NCBI GenBank assembly: GCA_016713305.1
Contig: JADJPK010000016.1
Span: 103,169 to 167,168 of the forward strand
Source of the DNA: Betaproteobacteria bacterium
GTDB taxonomy: Bacteria; Pseudomonadota; Gammaproteobacteria; Burkholderiales; Ga0077523
Length of the DNA stretch: 64,000 nucleotides
Reading direction: 5' to 3'
Shown here: positions 52,801 through 61,543 of the stretch, in pieces
How positions within the stretch are numbered: position 1 is the first letter of the stretch
How the letters are laid out: each line of letters opens with the position of its first letter
The notes under the pieces: model-generated
What the model was told of the DNA's origin: nothing
Database searches by the model: none
The model's input: only the letters and a program-made list of their open reading frames with translations
Translations under genes and position numbers: made by a program

Positions 52801-54319
52801 GGCTGCGGAGCGAGCCGATGCGGAGGCCCGTGCCATGGCGGATGCCACGCGGCGTGCGCAGGAGCAGGCGACGCGGGCCGCGCTCGAAGAAGCGCAGAAG
52901 CGCAATCAGATGGAGCACGAGCGCAAGGCGCAGGAGAAGGAGGAGCGCAAGCAGCGCGAGGAAGATGCGCGCAAGCGGGCGGAGTTCGCCCGCCTGGAGG
53001 CGGAGCGGGTCCAGCGCGAACAGGCGCTGGCCAAGCAACGCGCGGAGCAGGAAGAGCGGGACCGCCAGAAGGCGGCACGCAAGGCGCTGCTGGACGCGCG
53101 GCGGCGCTCAGGCTGGAAGCGTTTCCAGCCTCACCTCCTGGGGGTGCTGGTCGTCCTCGCCCTCGTCGCCGGTGGTCTGCACCTGCTGCCCATGTCCTTC
53201 TACACGCCGTCGATAGAGCGCATCGCGTCCCAGCGACTGGGCGAACCCGTGGCGATCGGCGAACTGCACGTTGCCCTGTTTCCCAGTCCGGAGATCAAGC
53301 TCGACGACGTGAAGATCGGCAAGCAGCTCGACATCCGCGTGGGCACCATCCGGATGTCGCCGGAGATCGGTTCGCTGTTCGAAGACCGCGTGCGCATCAA
53401 GCGACTGGAGGCGCAGGATGCCACCACGTCCGCCGAGGCGCTGCCCCGCATCGTGGGTTGGTTCCAGCGCCCTGAAGGTCAGAGCGTGGTCGAGTTCAGG
53501 CGCATTTCGCTCAAGAACGGAAAGATCGCCCTGCAGGGGGTCGACGTGCCTTCCGTCAGCGGCGATTTCCTGTTGGGAATCGACGGTTCGTTCAAGGGGG
53601 GCGATATCCGGTTCACGGACAGCACGCTCAAGGCCACACTGACCCCGAACGAATCCGATCTCGAGGTCACCCTCTCCGGCAGAGCCTGGAAGCCGGCGTT
53701 CGGTCCCGGCATCCTTGTGAACGAGATCATCGGCAAGGGGGTCGTGAGTGGCAGCACCCTCAAGCTCACGGGCGTCGACGGCACCATGTACGGGGGATCG
53801 TTCACTGCCAACGCGGACATCGACTGGAGTTCAGGCTGGTCGGTGAAGGGCGAGTTCACCACCGAGCGCGTCGATCTGCATGGCCTGATGGAAGCCTTCA
53901 CCCGCAGCGCCACGTCCACGGGCGATCTGCAGTCGCAGGGGAAGTTCGAGATGACCGCGCCCAAGTTCGCCGCCTTGTTCGACGCGCCCAAGGTGCAGGT
54001 GGGATTCACCCTGCACAAGGGCAATCTCGACGGCGTCGATCTGGTCCGCGCGCTGCAGACCCCGCGCAGCGAAGGCGTGCGGGGCGGCAAGACCAAGTAC
54101 GACACGCTCTCCGGCACGCTGTACGTGGCGGGTAACCGCTACCAGTATCGCGACCTGCGCATGCAGGCAGGCGTTCTGTTCGGCGCGGGGGCCTTCGACA
54201 TCGATGCGGCGCAGAACGTGGGCGGGCGCGCTCTGGTGGAACTGCGCAGCCCGTCCAATCAGTTTCGCGGCAACTTCGCCATCGGTGGCAACCTGAACGC
54301 GATCGTTCTGAAGCCCTAG
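49815..54319 (+). CDS. Giant charged-helix protein with N-terminal winged-helix-like domain, one membrane helix and AsmA-like domain
   Basis: About 1500 residues. AAGGAG at 49806-49811 fits ATG 49815. The first residues MDKSTLFAKTGKGLMEVKN then, after a one-base loss near 49872-49882, DLHRLLTLIDGRSTYVELQEKLAPISERDLVVQL (read in parts) form a ~65-residue domain that resembles the small winged-helix module at the start of several betaproteobacterial proteins. From ~115 to ~850 the sequence is almost pure Glu/Arg/Ala helix with an i to i+4 E-R pattern, likely a single stable alpha-helix. An acidic linker (EVSLPGMEVSEELEVSADM) and a second short helix follow. A membrane segment lies at HLLGVLVVLALVAGGLHLLPM (53140-53200). 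Then an AsmA-like periplasmic region (FYTPSIERIASQRLGEPVAI, DVPSVSGDFLLGIDG, FEMTAPKFAALFDAPKVQVG) ends at 54319. Function unknown. An ATG at 49991 would give 1442 residues without the N-terminal domain. Confidence 0.78.
50594..51190 (+). repeat. Tandem 69-bp (23-residue) coding repeats
   Basis: Eight full units and one of 45 bp, start points at 50594, 50663, 50732, 50801 (short), 50846, 50915, 50984, 51053 and 51122. Unit pattern REEAERxAREEAQRKLEEExRRx. Nucleotide identity between units is high but not exact. They form the first part of the giant protein's helix and suggest growth by unequal crossing-over. Confidence 0.8.
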
Positions 54320-54380
54320 ACCCCAGACCCCAGACCCCAGACGCCAGACCCCAGACCCCAGACCCCAGACCCCAGACCCT
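54318..54380. repeat. Nine-unit heptamer tandem array (AGACCCC)
   Basis: AGACCCC repeats head to tail nine times with two variants (AGACGCC, AGACCCT), then continues GGACCCG. It begins inside the stop codon region of the giant gene. Same consensus as the array at 38494-38528. Confidence 0.9.
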
Positions 54381-54521
54381 GGACCCGGGAACACTTGACG
54401 ACCGGTCGATGACGGCGAGATGTCGTGTCGGGAATCGACGGAATGTCGGCTGTCACGTGGGGGCGGCGGACGCTTTGCGTGAAGCGGGCCGGGCGAACGC
54501 AAAGAAGCGAGCGCAGGCGGC

Positions 54522-55097
54522 TCAACCTTCGAGCCGGCGCAGATCTTCCCGGGTATCCACGTCTGCCAGCACGCCGGCATCATCGACCGGGAGTTCCACG
54601 ACATCGGCGGAGTTCGCAGCGACGATGCGGCGAGCACCTTCATCACCCGATAGCGAGCGGAGCGCTTCACCGTGGCGGCGGGCGAATCCGACAGGGTGAC
54701 CCCGACGGCCGCGAGGTGGGGATCACGATCGAGGCACCCGATTCGAGCGCCTGCTTCACCGACTCGAGCGTGAGGCTGCGAGCCTGGGCATGTCTCCCAG
54801 CGCGATGATCCAGCCCGTGCTGTCCGGCGAGGAAACCGCGACGGCGGCAGCGAGGCTGTACCCCATGCCATCCACCGCGCGTTCGCAGATCGTCACGGGA
54901 ACGTTCTCGTCGGCGAAGAGCTTCTGCAGTTCGGGTTCGCCAGGCCGGACGACCACCTGCACCACAGGCAGCACCGAGCGCAGCGTTCGCAGGGAAGCGA
55001 TGGCAAGCGGCACACCCTCCGGCCCGAACGGGTGACGCAGCTTTCCGCCGCCGAACCGCGTTCCCGCACCGGCTGCGAGGAGTATTCCGGTGATCAA
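54522..55097 (-). pseudogene. MobA/CoxI-like nucleotidyltransferase, two frame breaks
   Basis: From ATG 55097, MITGILLAAGAGTRFGGGKL is the nucleotidyltransferase signature (GAGTRFGGGK), GYSLAAAVAVS and IALGDMPR (metal Asp) follow. At ~54781 one missing base shifts the frame (next frame TLESVKQALESGASIVIPT). Near 54708-54720 a second shift leads to RGRRGHPVGFARRHGEALR, the family's RRGHPVGF motif, and DLRRLEG to TGA 54522. Rebuilt, the protein is ~195 residues, close to molybdenum cofactor cytidylyl/guanylyltransferases. Two separate lesions suggest a decaying gene, though assembly slips are possible. Confidence 0.8.
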
Positions 55098-55235
55098 GGG
55101 ATGGCTTCCGGGAGAGCCGGACGGATCTTCGCGGAGCGGATCGATGCCTCACTCATGGCATGCGCGGGTTCGACGCCAGGCTGCGACGAGACCGAACCGC
55201 TCCCGCACCATTGCGCATGGTCGAAGCCTTCACAC

Positions 55236-57116
55236 CTAGCGAATCCGAAGCTTTGAATGCCGTGCCGCGGCAGAAGGACGGCAGGTCCGACGGTTGAACC
55301 CTTTGACAGCCCGTCCTTCGCGCTCGCAACTGGATACCTGAGCATGGGAGGGCGCACGTGTCACTGCGGTGGAGCGGTCCGCCACTTTGCGTGGATGCGT
55401 CCTGCCGGCCGCCGTCTGGGTGGACTTCTTCTCGATCTTCACGCGGCGCTCGGCCACCGGTTCGGCGACCTGTCGCGCCTGACGCGTTCGCCGCTCGACG
55501 GTCGTCGTGTAGGTTGCCCGGCGGAATCCCGCTGCGGCGGTCGACGATGCTGCCGGAGGAGGCAGCGCAATCATCGCGTCCACGGGTGCAAGGTCCGCCA
55601 GTGCTTCCGCGGAGCGCGCGGGTGCGGCAAAAGGAGGGCGAGGCGAGTCCGATCGCGCCATGCGGGCGCGGGCGAGGGGCGGATTCTTGGCGAAGTACTG
55701 ACGGATGCCGGTGGCGATCGCGCCCGCGAGGCGGATCTGATAGTCCTCGTCGTTGAGGCGTTCCTCTTCGTCCGGATTGCTGATGAACGCCGTCTCGACG
55801 AGGATGGACGGCATGTCCGGGGCCTTGAGCACGGCGAACCCTGCCTGTTCCACGCGATGCTTGTGCAGGGAGTTCACCTCCGACAGTTCGCTCAGCACGG
55901 CGCGTCCCAGTTTCAGGCTGTCGTTGATGGTGGCCGTCTGGGAGAGGTCGAGCAGCACCTTCTTTAGGTTCGGGTCGGGGACGTCGATGTTGACTCCGCC
56001 GATGAGGTCGGCGTCGTTCTCGCGTTTCGCCAGCCAGCGCGCCGCGGCGGACGTGGCGCCGCGCTCGGACAGGGCGAACACCGACGAACCCTTCGCATGG
56101 GGCTTGATGTACGCGTCTGCGTGAATCGAGACGAACAGGTCCGCCTGAACGTTGCGCGCCTTGATCACGCGCTGGTGCAACGGAATGAAGACGTCCGCAT
56201 CGCGCACGAGCACGGCGCGCATGTTGGGGATCTCGTCGATGGAGGCCTTGAGGCGTCGCGCGATGGCGAGCGTCACGGCCTTTTCGTACGTCCCGCTCGC
56301 CCCTCTCGCACCGGGATCCTCCCCGCCGTGTCCCGCATCGACGGCCACGGTAATGAGGCGTTCCATCCTGTCGTCCTCCCGCGATGGAGCGGGGGCGGCC
56401 GGTTTGGGCGCGACTGCCGCGGCGGGTTTGTCCGTGGCGGACCTGTCGGCCGGGGGAATGTCGGCAGTTTTCCTTGCCGCAGCCTGGGAGGATGGCGCGA
56501 CCGTCACGGCCGATGAGGGCGGCACTTCGGCTCCCTTCGAAGCGGTGGCCGGTGCGGGTTGAACGGCGGCGGGCGATGTGTTGACTGCAACGGCGTTGGG
56601 AACGGCTGTGGGCGATGTGGAGGACGGTGTGGCCGCGACCTTCGCTGGAACCGGCGTTGCCGCGGTGTTCGGCCCGCCGATCAGCGCCATCAGGGCATCG
56701 GGCGCGGCGACCGGGTGCACGTCCAGCACGAGCCGGTGGCCGAATTCCTTGGCGGGCGGCAGCGGGTAGGCCTGCGGCTGCACGTCCGCTTTCAGGTCGA
56801 GGACCACGCGCACCACGCCCGGCTTGAAGCGCCCGACCCGCACCGCACGCACATAGGGATCCAGCGGACTCAGTTGCGACGCAACGGTTTCGATCACCTT
56901 GGCGCCGTGCGCGTCTTCCAGATCCACCACGAGCCGTGGTGGATCCTGCACCGTGAACAGGCGATAGCCGATGGGGCCGTCTGCCTCGAGGGTGAGGCGG
57001 GTGTACTCAGGACTGCTCCAGAGGCGTGCGGCGGAGAGCTGCGTCGCCTGGGCGGCAGGCAGCAGCACGGCGCACGACAGGGCGAGCGCCGGGAAGCACC
57101 GAATGGTTCGGCTCAA
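55236..57116 (-). CDS. amiC: N-acetylmuramoyl-L-alanine amidase (AmiC-type) with long basic C-terminal extension
   Basis: 626 residues from TTG 57116, whose TTGA overlaps the tsaE stop; this gives a proper signal peptide (SRTIRCFPALALSCAVLLPAAQA). Residues ~28-135 form an AMIN domain (LTLEADGPIGYRLF, DPPRLVVDLEDAHG). A Pro/Ala/Ser-rich linker spans ~140-245. The amidase_3 domain has VAVDAGHGGEDPGARG (zinc His), GTYEKAVTL (Glu), VSIHADAYIKPHAKG (His) and ILVETAFISNPDEE (catalytic Glu). Beyond ~478 a further ~148 residues, Arg/Lys-rich (ERRTRQARQVAEPVAERR), have no counterpart in AmiC and may bind anionic cell wall or membrane. Cleaves the peptide from glycan in septum splitting. Confidence 0.9.
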   Translation of the reverse strand: MSRTIRCFPALALSCAVLLPAAQATQLSAARLWSSPEYTRLTLEADGPIGYRLFTVQDPPRLVVDLEDAHGAKVIETVASQLSPLDPYVRAVRVGRFKPGVVRVVLDLKADVQPQAYPLPPAKEFGHRLVLDVHPVAAPDALMALIGGPNTAATPVPAKVAATPSSTSPTAVPNAVAVNTSPAAVQPAPATASKGAEVPPSSAVTVAPSSQAAARKTADIPPADRSATDKPAAAVAPKPAAPAPSREDDRMERLITVAVDAGHGGEDPGARGASGTYEKAVTLAIARRLKASIDEIPNMRAVLVRDADVFIPLHQRVIKARNVQADLFVSIHADAYIKPHAKGSSVFALSERGATSAAARWLAKRENDADLIGGVNIDVPDPNLKKVLLDLSQTATINDSLKLGRAVLSELSEVNSLHKHRVEQAGFAVLKAPDMPSILVETAFISNPDEEERLNDEDYQIRLAGAIATGIRQYFAKNPPLARARMARSDSPRPPFAAPARSAEALADLAPVDAMIALPPPAASSTAAAGFRRATYTTTVERRTRQARQVAEPVAERRVKIEKKSTQTAAGRTHPRKVADRSTAVTRAPSHAQVSSCEREGRAVKGFNRRTCRPSAAARHSKLRIR

Positions 57117-57589
57117 CAGAGTCTTGCTGCCTTCAGCCAATGAGCGCCTCGTGGGGTACGCGCTTCCAGTACTGCGGTTCTGCCTCCGCTCACGGCGAGC
57201 GACAACTGCACCGTGAGGTCCGCGACGGGGAGAGATCCGGACGCTTTTTCCGGCCACTCGACGATGCAGACGGCGTCGCTTTCGAAGTTTTCCAGGAGCC
57301 CCGAATCGCGAAGTTCTTGGGCATCTTCGAATCTATACAAATCAAAGTGGTACAAGGATAACCTAGAAAGCTCGTAAGCTTCAACCAGGGCGAAGGTGGG
57401 GCTTTTCACCCGTCCTTCGAACCCCAGGCCGCGCATCAGGCCGCGCACCAGGGTCGTCTTGCCGCACCCCAGGTCGCCTTGCAGGAAAAGAAGGGCACCC
57501 GGTTCGATCCCGCGGGAGAGCGCGGATCCGAGCGCGAGCGTGTCTTCCTCCGCGGGTAGTTGAAGCGTCACGGCGAGCGCTGAGTTCAT
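57113..57589 (-). CDS. tsaE: tRNA threonylcarbamoyladenosine biosynthesis ATPase TsaE
   Basis: 158 residues. P-loop LQGDLGCGKTTLVRG (Ala to Cys relative to the usual GAGKT), VKSPTFALVEAY, YHFDLYRFEDAQELRDSG and VCIVEWPEKA are the TsaE set. Part of the TsaBDE complex that adds t6A37. ATG overlaps the lysR stop (ATGA) and its stop overlaps the amiC start (TTGA), so lysR-tsaE-amiC are translationally linked. Confidence 0.95.
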   Translation of the reverse strand: MNSALAVTLQLPAEEDTLALGSALSRGIEPGALLFLQGDLGCGKTTLVRGLMRGLGFEGRVKSPTFALVEAYELSRLSLYHFDLYRFEDAQELRDSGLLENFESDAVCIVEWPEKASGSLPVADLTVQLSLAVSGGRTAVLEARTPRGAHWLKAARLC

Positions 57590-58497
57590 AGGCGAACCTG
57601 CCGCTCCGTGCCGATGCAGGACGAAGCCACGTCAAGCAGCATTTTCAAAGTCGCGAGCGAGTCGCCACGGCGCCAGGCCAGTCCGAGTTCCGTGAGCGGG
57701 CCCGTTTCGGCGATCGGACGGTAGACCACGCCGGTCCGGCGCAGGTGCTGGAGCGAGGCGGGGATGAGGGCAACGCCGATTCCGGCCGAGACGAGGCTCA
57801 CGATGGTCTGCATCTGGACGGCCTCCTGTTCGACGCGGGGGCTGAACCCGCAGCGCTGGCAGAAGGACACGATGTCGTCGTAGAGCCTTGGCGCATGCGA
57901 TCGGGGTGACATGAGAAACGGTGCGTCCGCGAGTTCCTTGAGCCGGAGTTTGCCCGTGGCCCGAGCGAGCGGGTGGGATTCCGGCAGGGCAGCCACGAAG
58001 GGTTCGCGGTGGATGGGCCAGTACTCGAGTTCCGGATCGTCCACCGGCGGCAGCACGAAACCGGCATCCATCGTGCGCTCCACGAGCGCCGCGAGCAGGA
58101 CGTCGGTCGTCGCCTCTCGCAACGTGAGCCGGACACCGGGAGCGCGCGTGCGGAACTCGCGCAGCAGCGGCGGAAGCACGTTGTAATCGGCCGTGCTCAC
58201 GAAGCCGATGCTCAGTTCACCCACCTCTCCGCGGCTCGCGCTGCGCGAGGCCGCGATGGCTCCGTCGACCCGCGCCAGGATGTGACGGGCCTCCGCGAGT
58301 AGCACCTCCCCCGCCTTGGTGAGGCTGACCCGCCTCTGGCTGCGATGGAAGAGCGCCGCGCCGACGATGTCCTCCAGGACGCGTATCTGGATGGACAGCG
58401 GAGGCTGCGAAATGTGCAGACGCTCGGCGGCCCGGCCGAAGTGAAGTTCTTCGGCCACGGCCACGAAATAGCGCAGGTGTCGCAACTCGACATTCAT
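57586..58497 (-). CDS. LysR-family transcriptional regulator
   Basis: 303 residues. HTH: LRHLRYFVAVAEELHFGRAAERLHISQPPLSIQIRVLEDIVGA (read in parts), then a C-terminal effector domain with SIGFVSTADYNVLPPLL and IVSLVSAGIGVALIPASL. Divergent from ilvD across 131 bp, the classical arrangement for LysR control, so ilvD is the first candidate target. Also leads a coupled lysR-tsaE-amiC group. Confidence 0.9.
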   Translation of the reverse strand: MNVELRHLRYFVAVAEELHFGRAAERLHISQPPLSIQIRVLEDIVGAALFHRSQRRVSLTKAGEVLLAEARHILARVDGAIAASRSASRGEVGELSIGFVSTADYNVLPPLLREFRTRAPGVRLTLREATTDVLLAALVERTMDAGFVLPPVDDPELEYWPIHREPFVAALPESHPLARATGKLRLKELADAPFLMSPRSHAPRLYDDIVSFCQRCGFSPRVEQEAVQMQTIVSLVSAGIGVALIPASLQHLRRTGVVYRPIAETGPLTELGLAWRRGDSLATLKMLLDVASSCIGTERQVRL

Positions 58498-58628
58498 ATC
58501 CGGAAAGTATCAAAACGACCAGAACAATATATTAGACAGCCCACTTGGGCCCGCGCAAACTCCGGCTCCCGGCTAGCCTCCGGCGTCTCCGGCGGCGATC
58601 CCACACCACGATTTCAAGGAGGACTACC
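58498..58628. promoter_or_regulatory. Divergent lysR/ilvD regulatory region
   Basis: AT-rich segment 58501-58540 in high-GC surroundings. TATATT at 58528-58533 (five of six to the -10 consensus) faces ilvD with no good -35 box, typical of an activator-dependent promoter. AAGGAGG precedes the ilvD ATG. No LysR box was fixed with certainty. Confidence 0.45.
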
Positions 58629-60308
58629 ATGGCCGACAACTGGCGCTCCAAGCTCATCACGGGCGGCGTGAACCGTGCCCCCAATCGCGCAATGCTGCGT
58701 GCCGTGGGCTTCGGCGACTCGGACTTCGACAAGCCGATCGTAGGGGTGGCGAACGGCCACTCCAACATGAATCCCTGCAACGCGGGCATCCAGCCGATCG
58801 TCGACCGTGCCATGGCGGCGCTGTCCGACGCGGGTGCCATGCCCCAGTCGTTCGGCGTGCCGACCGTCACCGACGGCATCGGCATGGGGACGGAGGGCAT
58901 GAAGTACTCGCTGATCTCCCGCGAAGTCATCGCCGATGCCATCGAGACGTCGACCAACGGCCAGATGATGGATGGCGTGCTGGTCGTGGGGGCCTGTGAC
59001 AAGAACATGCCGGGCGGCATGATGGCCATCGCGCGCATGAACGTGCCGGCGATCTACGTGTACGCGGGCACGATCAAGCCGGGCAAGTGGAAGGGGCAGG
59101 ACCTCACAATCGTCAGCGCATTCGAGGCCGTCGGCGCATTCACGGCAGGCAAGATGTCGAAGGAAGACTACGACGGCATCGAGCGCAACGCCTGTCCGAC
59201 CGTGGGCGCCTGCGGCGGCATGTACACGGCCAACACGATGTCGTCCTCGTTCGAAGCGCTGGGCATGAGCCTGCTGGGGTCGTCCCAGATCGCCTCCCCG
59301 GATCCGGAGAAGGCGGACTCCGCGGCCGAATCGGCCCGCGTGCTCGTGCAAGCCATCAAGAAGGGTCTGCGTCCGCGCGACATCATCACCCGCAAGTCCA
59401 TCGAGAACGCCATCAGCCTGGTGATGGCGACCGGCGGTTCCACCAACGCCGTGCTGCACTACCTGGCGATCGCCTCCGCGGCGGAAGTCGAGTGGACCAT
59501 CGACGACTTCGAACGCGTGCGTCAGCGCACACCGGTGCTGTGCGACCTCAAGCCCTCGGGCAAGTACGTCGCCACCGACTTCAACCGTGCCGGCGGCGTC
59601 CCCGTCGTCCTCAAGATGCTGCTCGACCACGGCCTGCTGCACGGCGACTGCATGACCATCACCGGCCGCACGATCGGCGAGGAACTGGCCGCGCTGAATC
59701 CGGTGCGCCGCGAGGACCAGGATCTCATCCGTCCCTGGTCCGATCCGATGTACAAGCAGGGCCACCTCGCCATTCTCAAGGGCAATCTCGCTCCGGAAGG
59801 CTGCGTGGCCAAGATCACGGGGCTCAAGAACCCCAAGATCACCGGTCCCGCGAAAGTCTTCAATTCCGAGAACGAGACGATGGAAGCGATCGTGTCGGGC
59901 AAGGTGAAGGCCGGCGACATCGTCGTCATCCGCTACGAAGGACCGAAGGGCGGCCCCGGCATGCAGGAGATGCTGGCTCCCACCTCCGCGCTCATCGGGC
60001 AGGGCCTCGGCGAATCCGTCGGCCTCATCACCGATGGCCGCTTCTCCGGCGCCACCTGGGGCATGGTGGTCGGCCACGTGGCGCCCGAGGCATTCGCGGG
60101 CGGACCGATCGCACTGGTGCAGGATGGGGACTCTGTCACCATCGACGCGCATCAACTGCTCATCCAGGTGAACATCTCCGACGAGGAACTCGCGCGTCGC
60201 CGTGCAAACTGGAAGCAGCCGGCTCCCCGCTACACGCGCGGCCTGATGGGCAAGTACATCAAGCTCGTCTCGACGGCATCCAAGGGTGCGGTGACGGACC
60301 AGTCCTGA
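58629..60308 (+). CDS. ilvD: Dihydroxy-acid dehydratase
   Basis: 559 residues from ATG 58629 with AAGGAGG 8 bp before. Iron-sulphur cysteines: MNPCNAGIQP (~49), GACDKNMPGG (~122), ACPTVGACGGMYTANTMSS (~193). NAVLHYLAIASAA and GPKGGPGMQEMLAPTSAL, TDGRFSGATWGMVVGHVAPEA (read in parts) close the family. Dehydrates dihydroxy-isovalerate and -methylvalerate in branched-chain amino acid synthesis. Possible LysR control from the divergent gene. Intact. Confidence 0.96.
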   Translation: MADNWRSKLITGGVNRAPNRAMLRAVGFGDSDFDKPIVGVANGHSNMNPCNAGIQPIVDRAMAALSDAGAMPQSFGVPTVTDGIGMGTEGMKYSLISREVIADAIETSTNGQMMDGVLVVGACDKNMPGGMMAIARMNVPAIYVYAGTIKPGKWKGQDLTIVSAFEAVGAFTAGKMSKEDYDGIERNACPTVGACGGMYTANTMSSSFEALGMSLLGSSQIASPDPEKADSAAESARVLVQAIKKGLRPRDIITRKSIENAISLVMATGGSTNAVLHYLAIASAAEVEWTIDDFERVRQRTPVLCDLKPSGKYVATDFNRAGGVPVVLKMLLDHGLLHGDCMTITGRTIGEELAALNPVRREDQDLIRPWSDPMYKQGHLAILKGNLAPEGCVAKITGLKNPKITGPAKVFNSENETMEAIVSGKVKAGDIVVIRYEGPKGGPGMQEMLAPTSALIGQGLGESVGLITDGRFSGATWGMVVGHVAPEAFAGGPIALVQDGDSVTIDAHQLLIQVNISDEELARRRANWKQPAPRYTRGLMGKYIKLVSTASKGAVTDQS

Positions 60309-60585
60309 GGATCTGCATCTTCCACTTCAAGGGTACGAGCGCGAATTTCCGGGCGGCTGTCGCTGCCCGGAGCAGAGTCGATGGGCGGTACTATCGGGGC
60401 AGCCCTGCATCGGGCGGCGCGTCATCACAAGTGGCGCGCCGTTTCATATCGTGCCGTCCATCCGGGTGGCCGGCAGCAATACAGGCACGCTGCTCCTCGT
60501 TGGCCTCCACGCACGCTCAAGCTACCCAGGGTGACCATGGGGCGGTCCGTATCTCGGTATCGAGCCCGCTGGCAGGGGACCTCGT

Positions 60586-61500
60586 TTGAAGCATCTGCCG
60601 ATCTCGCTTCTGGCGGTGTTCGCTGCAGCGCTTTCGAGCACCCTGGGCGGGTCCGCCATCGTGGCGACGCGATTCGTCGTTCCGGACGCCGGTGTCCTGC
60701 CCACGATCCTGTTGCGTTTCGTCGGCGCGAGCATCGTCATGTTTGCGGTCTTCCTGCATCGCCGGCCGGGCCGCGTCGCAACATCCGACTATCCCGTCGT
60801 GGTGGGGCTCGGGCTCGTGCAGTTCGCGCTGTTCCCCTGGCTTTTCACCATGAGTCTGGCGCACGTCACCGCTGCGCGTGGCGCGCTCATCCTCTCCACT
60901 CAGCCTCTGATCACTCTCGTGCTCGCATCGATCGTGGGGCGCGAGCGCTTCACGGGCGTTAAGGTGCTGGGAGGAGCGATCGCACTGGGTGCCGTGGGAT
61001 TCGCACTCGGCGACCGGCTGACCGCGACGACCGAATCGGCCTGGAAGGGCGATCTGTACATGTTCGCCGCGAGCCTGTCCGGATCCCTCTACAACGTCGC
61101 GTCCAGCTACGCACTGAGAAAGTACAAGGCCCTGGTCGTAGCACCGATCATGATCGTCGGCGGGGCCGTCGCGATCGCGATAGCGCTCGTGGCATCGGGT
61201 GACTACAGCGGCTTCGCCGCCATCAAGCCATCGGGGTGGGCGGCGTTGATCTACCTGATGTCCTTTGGCGGCGCATTCACGTTCTTTCTGTGGATCTGGG
61301 CGCTGGAACACACGGCGCCTTCTCGCGTGGCGCTGGCCGTGACGTTCAATCCGATCTCGGCAACGGTTCTCGGCGCGCTCGTTCTCAGCGAACCGATCAC
61401 CTGGCGGCTGCTGGTGGGCCTGGCGGGAATCATCGCGTCGCTGGTCATCGTGAACTGGCGCTCGATGACGGACGCGTGGCGCAAACGTAGCGGAACGTGA
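60586..61500 (+). CDS. EamA/DMT-family transporter
   Basis: 304 residues from TTG 60586, preceded by CAGGGGAC. Ten membrane segments in two repeats, first LLAVFAAALSSTLGGSAIVATRF, second LYMFAASLSGSLYNVASSYAL. FTMSLAHVTAARGALILSTQPLITLVLA and FNPISATVLGALVLSEPI are the two EamA signatures. Exports or imports small metabolites; cargo not known. The 277-bp space before it (60309-60585) holds no gene that I can see. Confidence 0.85.
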   Translation: MKHLPISLLAVFAAALSSTLGGSAIVATRFVVPDAGVLPTILLRFVGASIVMFAVFLHRRPGRVATSDYPVVVGLGLVQFALFPWLFTMSLAHVTAARGALILSTQPLITLVLASIVGRERFTGVKVLGGAIALGAVGFALGDRLTATTESAWKGDLYMFAASLSGSLYNVASSYALRKYKALVVAPIMIVGGAVAIAIALVASGDYSGFAAIKPSGWAALIYLMSFGGAFTFFLWIWALEHTAPSRVALAVTFNPISATVLGALVLSEPITWRLLVGLAGIIASLVIVNWRSMTDAWRKRSGT

Positions 61501-61505
61501 AGCAT

Positions 61506-61531
61506 GCCGGACGCCCGCGCAGGCGTCCGGC
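61506..61531. terminator. Bidirectional terminator candidate between convergent genes
   Basis: GCCGGACGCC (61506-61515) and GGCGTCCGGC (61522-61531), perfect 10-bp stem, 6-nt loop. No T run on either side. Lies between the EamA and PepSY genes that converge. Confidence 0.55.
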
Positions 61532-61543
61532 GCTGTCAACCGG

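Noticed and set aside
50570..53038. An 822-codon open frame on the minus strand opposite the giant coiled-coil gene (and others like it)
   Set aside because: It is the mirror of GAG/GAA/CGC-rich codons, giving Leu/Phe/Ala runs; no ribosome site, no domain, and it disappears outside the repeat region.
54318..54380. CRISPR-like array
   Set aside because: Units are 7 bp with no spacers and no cas genes.
60335..60375. CCGGGC/GCCCGG pairing after ilvD as a terminator
   Set aside because: Six-bp stem with a long loop and no T run; not better than chance at this GC level.
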